Shown here: piece by piece, positions 61,301 to 64,000 of the stretch
Layout: each line of letters opens with the position of its first letter
Position numbering within the stretch: position 1 is the first letter of the stretch
Assembly (NCBI GenBank): GCA_026874595.1
Contig: CM049312.1
Span: 53,821,429 to 53,885,428 of the forward strand
DNA length: 64,000 nucleotides
DNA from: Sipunculus nudus
Taxonomy: Eukaryota; Annelida; Sipuncula; Golfingiida; Sipunculidae
Direction: 5' to 3'
Notes under the pieces: model-generated
Seen by the model: the letters and a program-made list of their open reading frames with translations, nothing else
The model's database searches: none
What the model was told of the DNA's origin: nothing
Position numbers and translations under genes: made by a program

Positions 61301-62029
61301 GCTTGATTTTATTCTTCTTCTGTTGAATATGTATCTGTGACACCATTATAAAAATCATGGTTAATGTGGTATTAGAATATTATTTCATATGCAATGTAAC
61401 ATATGTAATAGTCAGCGACTCAACACATCGAATTCCATGAACTTGAAATAGATTTTAATTTGTCTTGTAAAAATAAACAGTCATCAGCGGCAAATTAGAA
61501 GGGTACTATTTCAAGCCATACATACTGCAGGGACGGATAAAAGGATCTTAGAGGGGGGGGGGGCACTCAACACCCGTGCATAGTTAAACAAGTGTGACTG
61601 GAGTGGCAGTGGTCCTAATACACAAGTCTCGCATGCAAGCGTGGAAGAAAATGATGAGAGACAAAGATTCCGCCGCCTTTATTTTCTGCATTAGGCAGAT
61701 ATAATTCTGTTTCCCAGATGTTAAAGGGTGACAAAGAGGGAGCCCCTCTAAACCCGCCTCTGTAGGCAAATTCATTCATTTTCTTCGTTTTCAGCATGAT
61801 GGGTAAACCTATTTAACAACAGTCTCATCATATGCACTTATCGATTCTTAACAACATTATCTATGTGAACTTACCATTATCTTTGTCTTTATCTTGGTCT
61901 TTTCCAGCCCGCGCCCCTTCAAGCTCCTGCAGAACAGCTTCTACCACCGGCAGCATCATGGAGGTCGTGGCCGTGTTACTGATCCACATGGACAGGAACC
62001 ACGTGGGCAGCATGAAGCCCGCCATCAAC
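44188..62029 (-). CDS. SLC13A2/3/5-like: SLC13-family Na+/carboxylate cotransporter, copy 2 (exons 4-14; 5' end off window)
   Basis: Tandem paralogue of copy 1, same strand. Exons 5' to 3': 61875-62029, 55538-55667, 54868-55074, 49074-49202, 48172-48267, 47498-47602, 47008-47093, 46661-46779, 45863-46024, 44937-45074, 44188-44334; all joins keep frame and exons 6-13 have exactly the lengths of copy 1. Exons 1-3 were not found in 62030-64000 and should lie to the right. Motifs are canonical: [15 protein letters not shown] in exon 4, [12 protein letters not shown] in exon 6, [14 protein letters not shown] in exon 12, [14 protein letters not shown] in exon 13. Expected product is a plasma-membrane Na+-coupled di/tricarboxylate transporter with N-glycosylated C-terminus (NNT, NTT). 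Intron 6 holds a 4.6-kb array copied from its own exon 7 boundary. Confidence 0.93.
44937..45074 (-). CDS. SLC13 copy 2 coding exon 13
   Basis: 46 codons. [20 protein letters not shown] then [20 protein letters not shown]; the family signature is intact. Confidence 0.96.
45560..45840 (-). pseudogene. Coding-like relic in intron 12 of copy 2 (doubtful)
   Basis: One minus-strand frame reads [20 protein letters not shown]..stop..[18 protein letters not shown] in a locally GC-richer stretch. It looks like decayed coding DNA but matches nothing I can name. Confidence 0.2.
45863..46024 (-). CDS. SLC13 copy 2 coding exon 12
   Basis: 54 codons. [20 protein letters not shown], then [19 protein letters not shown] with the second Ser-Asn motif. 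Confidence 0.95.
46370..46651 (-). repeat. Long (CT)n-type tract just after the exon 11 donor, copy 2
   Basis: About 280 bp of GA/CT repeats (purine on + strand) with one 75-bp gap near 46528-46590. On the sense strand it begins about 9 nt past the exon 11 5' splice site, the position where copy 1 has a 30-nt CT tract. Confidence 0.95.
46661..46779 (-). CDS. SLC13 copy 2 coding exon 11
   Basis: 40 codons including the split Asp. [36 protein letters not shown], donor GTCAGT. Confidence 0.95.
47008..47093 (-). CDS. SLC13 copy 2 coding exon 10
   Basis: 86 nt. [20 protein letters not shown] then [20 protein letters not shown] is typical of the family. Confidence 0.95.
47498..47602 (-). CDS. SLC13 copy 2 coding exon 9
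   Basis: 105 nt. [20 protein letters not shown] then [14 protein letters not shown]. Confidence 0.95.
48172..48267 (-). CDS. SLC13 copy 2 coding exon 8
   Basis: 96 nt. [20 protein letters not shown] then [12 protein letters not shown], a charged cytosolic loop. The upstream intron (48268-49073) shows nothing else. Confidence 0.95.
49074..49202 (-). CDS. SLC13 copy 2 coding exon 7 (parent of the 79-bp array)
   Basis: 129 nt. [20 protein letters not shown] then a membrane span ending LLLIFFGPR, donor GTACGT, acceptor CTCTTTCAG. The 5' 57 nt of this exon plus 22 nt of intron form the repeat unit of the adjoining array. Confidence 0.96.
49205..53815 (-). repeat. 79-bp minisatellite derived from the intron 6/exon 7 boundary
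   Basis: About 58 tandem units. Each, on the sense strand, holds GACTCTTTCAG|TCTGTGGG followed by 57 nt matching exon 7 and 22 nt matching the end of intron 6. Core units at about 50880-53270 are nearly identical (GATGGGAAACGGGAGGCCCT type); the edges are more varied, with units of 73-82 bp carrying CATGACAG or TACTAGTATTCC junctions. A three-unit block at about 49957-50180 recurs almost exactly at 53281-53500. Read in the exon frame a unit gives [18 protein letters not shown] then a stop a few codons later. Confidence 0.97.
53816..54867. other. Rest of intron 6 of copy 2
   Basis: A few decayed unit remnants (53816-53950, GATCATCCAGGAGGTGAAGG), a G run at 54418-54431, then AT-rich DNA with nothing recognised. 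Confidence 0.6.
54868..55074 (-). CDS. SLC13 copy 2 coding exon 6
   Basis: 207 nt, same length as in copy 1. [37 protein letters not shown]. The donor reads GA|GTAATG, weaker than the GTAAGT/GTGAGT of neighbouring exons. Confidence 0.95.
55263..55311. repeat. (TA)n microsatellite
   Basis: TA run in intron 5 of copy 2. Confidence 0.96.
55538..55667 (-). CDS. SLC13 copy 2 coding exon 5
   Basis: 130 nt. Hydrophilic loop [20 protein letters not shown] then [12 protein letters not shown]; 12 nt shorter than in copy 1. Confidence 0.9.
58153..58492 (-). CDS. Unidentified coding-like exon inside intron 4 of copy 2
   Basis: A frame open from an upstream TAA (58510) to a TAA at 58153. It reads [20 protein letters not shown], then a basic segment [18 protein letters not shown], an acidic segment [18 protein letters not shown] and ends LPSNKQ. 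A possible weak acceptor TAATAAG|CTGC sits at 58493. Codon use and alternating charged blocks look like real protein, for example the last exon of a DNA-binding or nuclear regulator, but I recognise no family. It could be a nested gene's end, a retrocopy fragment, or chance. Confidence 0.3.
58639..58731. repeat. Short imperfect inverted repeat
   Basis: GTTTGTTTGCACACTAATTAGCT and, inverted, AGCTAATTAG..GGGCAAACAAAC, about 22-bp arms around a 45-bp loop. May be a small fold-back relic. Confidence 0.7.
59171..59390. mobile_element. GCGGATCCAGG-ended MITE-like element
   Basis: Ends GCGGATCCAGGGG and, inverted, CCTGGATCCGC; interior GGGTCCGGACCCCCC, ACCTTTTTTTAAGG and CTGGGTTGGACCCC. Same family as fragments at 8150-8270, 38460-38570 and 39838-39890. 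No coding capacity. Confidence 0.7.
61875..62029 (-). CDS. SLC13 copy 2 coding exon 4
   Basis: 155 nt. [20 protein letters not shown] then [18 protein letters not shown], ending in a charged repeat [10 protein letters not shown]. The first SNT motif is intact. Acceptor GTGTAAG, donor GTAAGT. Confidence 0.95.
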
Positions 62030-64000
62030 CTTACACGGTCAGAGACAAAGTCATGAAAATACCCTACAGCCCACGTCAGACACCACAAACCACGGGGTAT
62101 ACAACTACCCTCACAAAACACCTGGGGTGTAGCTGGAGGGGGGTGGGTGGCAGGGGGCCTTGCCCCCAAACCCTCTGTCACTTGCCAGTACTCCTCTCTT
62201 CCGGGAATTTCACTTAGAGTTATAGTTAATGTAATGTTTATTGATAATTCTACATATCATTAGGTTTGATCCTGCAAATATGAAGTTTTTTTTTATTTAT
62301 ATATATATATAGCCATTGTTATTTCGGCCCCTCCTCTCCCTGGATCCTGGCAACGCCCCTTAACATCACATGCCCACGTCAAACATCGCAAACCACGGCG
62401 TATATCTACCCTCATAATACATCCCATGCCCACCTCAAGCATAACAAATCACGGCGTACAACTTCCCTCGTAATACATTATAAGCCAACGTCAAGCATAA
62501 AAAAAACCAAGGCGATAAAAATCATGTGATTGTATTTACGTGTGACATCACAATCAATGTCAAGCGTACGTGGTCATGTGGTACATATAATTAAGTGTCA
62601 AGTGTGTCTTGCCACCTTGCATCACAAACAATTTCAGGTTTACATGGTTCTGCTTGAAGTCACAAGTTTGTAAAAAAAACTTAATTCCTGTGACGCCATA
62701 ACTACCTATTACTCCATGTCAATTGCATTCTGCGCCACGTGTCTTACCTTGACTTACCTGTGTCACATGTAGAATTATAATCATAAGCTTACTTAAACCA
62801 AGTGTTTGCTCACAGTTACTTACATATACTATTGCTGTGAATCTTATTTACTCCTAAGAAAAGCAACACCCCGCAAAATGTGATATAATAATGTTAACCA
62901 GAAAATAGATTATCTAGCGATGTCATCATGAAAAAAATACAAATGTCAATTAAATATTTCACTGTTAACATAAAGAACTCTTAAGAATGTAAAGTAGATA
63001 TAAAACCGTTAGTATATGCGCTTGTTAATGTTATTATCATACGACAATATAATTATACCACTATGATTTCATTTCTCTGTGAATATCAAATAATATTTAA
63101 GCAAAGATTCAGTTTAAACGAAAATAGACCCTTCTTACAAGCATGCGCAGAAATGATTGGGGCCCATATAGTTCCGGGTCAACGACATCTTTGCTCTCGT
63201 CTGCTTCTGAAACTTGGCATACAAACCTGTGCATCATACCTTTAGGTATAATACCCGGACTTTTTCTTGTAACTTTTTCTAGTTGTAACTAGGTGTTAAA
63301 ATATTTGAACATTGAATTCCTAAGCTCTTTTTCTTGCCCCCTAACCCCCTCCTGACGCGGGAGCCATGTGAAAAGGGTCCATATATCGTAAGTTACGATT
63401 TAAGAATCAGAAGATCACATTAGATATTTTTTCTGCAATGGTATGATGGTAAAAGATTAGTGACGGCAAGTAGCTGTGGGGTTAAGACAAGCATTAATTG
63501 AAAGAAGCTGGCGATCCTGTAGAGACTAAGAATCAATTGGTACAGAGGCTAGCGCCTGTTTTTCACCAGAATTGCTCTGTTTATGCAGAAAGCATGAAAC
63601 TTTCCACAGGATTAATACAGCCTCTATGTATTAAAAAAATAAAAGAAAAGTTCGCGCCCTCTGGTAGCTGCCATCTTAATTTGTAATATGGCCGCAAAAT
63701 ATACATTTATTCTCATCTATTATACTTCTTTTCAATTATGCAATTATAAACATGACTAGTCAGACACAAAAGAGGGGCAGCTGCTGCCAAGGAATTTTTC
63801 AATCTGTTAATGAGAAAAATTTATAATTGAATTACCAGGGTTGTAGCATTCTGTGAATATGAGCTGTTTCCCTGTACAAGTTGTCATGCTGTCTGTAAAC
63901 CTGAGCAATTCTGGTGTTTAGACGTTTTACTAAATGAACAACATTGTTAAATAACGTGTAAAAAAGACCATTGATGAAGCCGTACTGTTAATAAACATGT
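62030..64000. other. Intron 3 of copy 2, to the right edge
   Basis: Contains an interrupted tandem repeat (about 57-bp units with CCACGTCA..CATC.CAAACCACGG) at 62060-62110 and 62365-62515, split by a GC-rich inverted-repeat insertion (62111-62362, ends TGGGGTGTAGC and GGCAACGCCCC). No exon 3, 2 or 1 was found. Confidence 0.6.

Larger units (their letters stand above)
55668..61874. other. Intron 4 of copy 2
   Basis: 6.2 kb. Holds a coding-like frame at 58153-58492, an inverted repeat at 58639-58731 and an inverted-repeat element at 59171-59390. A GGCGCTGCGGTAACCCTTCG-type phrase at about 60797 looks like part of a dispersed repeat. G run at 61550-61562. No SLC13 exon was found here. Confidence 0.6.

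Overview
This is an intron-rich, AT-rich animal nuclear contig. It carries long (TA)n, (CT)n and (TTA)n tracts, many small DNA transposons and spliceosomal introns with GT-AG borders. The best guess at the source is a lophotrochozoan, probably a bivalve mollusc. The main reason is a family of dispersed elements built from ~150-160 bp core repeats, each opening with the palindrome GGTGGCGCCACC, between a conserved 5' end and a 3' hairpin. That layout resembles the Helentron-associated 'pearl' elements known from bivalves. The species cannot be read from the sequence.

All recognised genes lie on the minus strand. From left to right: (1) positions 3099-5567 hold the first two coding exons of a DHRS11-like short-chain dehydrogenase/reductase, whose remaining exons would lie beyond the left edge; (2) positions 14376-30271 hold a complete 14-coding-exon SLC13-family Na+/carboxylate cotransporter (612 aa; every exon joins in frame), with probable non-coding 5' exons reaching about 34.8 kb; (3) positions 44188-62029 hold a second, tandem SLC13 paralogue with coding exons 4-14 present and exons 1-3 presumably beyond the right edge. 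The ten exons from 6 to 14 plus exon 4/5 junctions share the same phases in the two copies, so the genes arose by tandem duplication. The paralogues differ at the first ion/substrate-binding motif: copy 2 keeps Ser-Asn-Thr, copy 1 has Cys-Asn-Ala.

Between and inside the genes the DNA is mostly repeats. 1-1680: 45-bp minisatellite. 2371-2441: tRNA-derived SINE-like head. 3612-5233: fold-back element in the dehydrogenase intron. 7120-9150: small inverted-repeat elements and degenerate dispersed repeats. 9930-13160 and 27410-28316: core-repeat (pearl/Helentron-like) elements. 14584-16058: long-TIR element with a 9-bp target duplication just upstream of the last exon of SLC13 copy 1. 16287-16870: (TTA)n. 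36073-37875: TA-flanked element inserted inside another minisatellite, with a clean reconstructable empty site. 49205-53815: the most striking structure, about 58 tandem copies of a 79-bp unit copied from the intron 6/exon 7 junction of SLC13 copy 2, each carrying a 3' splice-site-like sequence and 57 nt of exon.

No prokaryotic features, rRNA, CRISPR array or intact transposase gene was seen.
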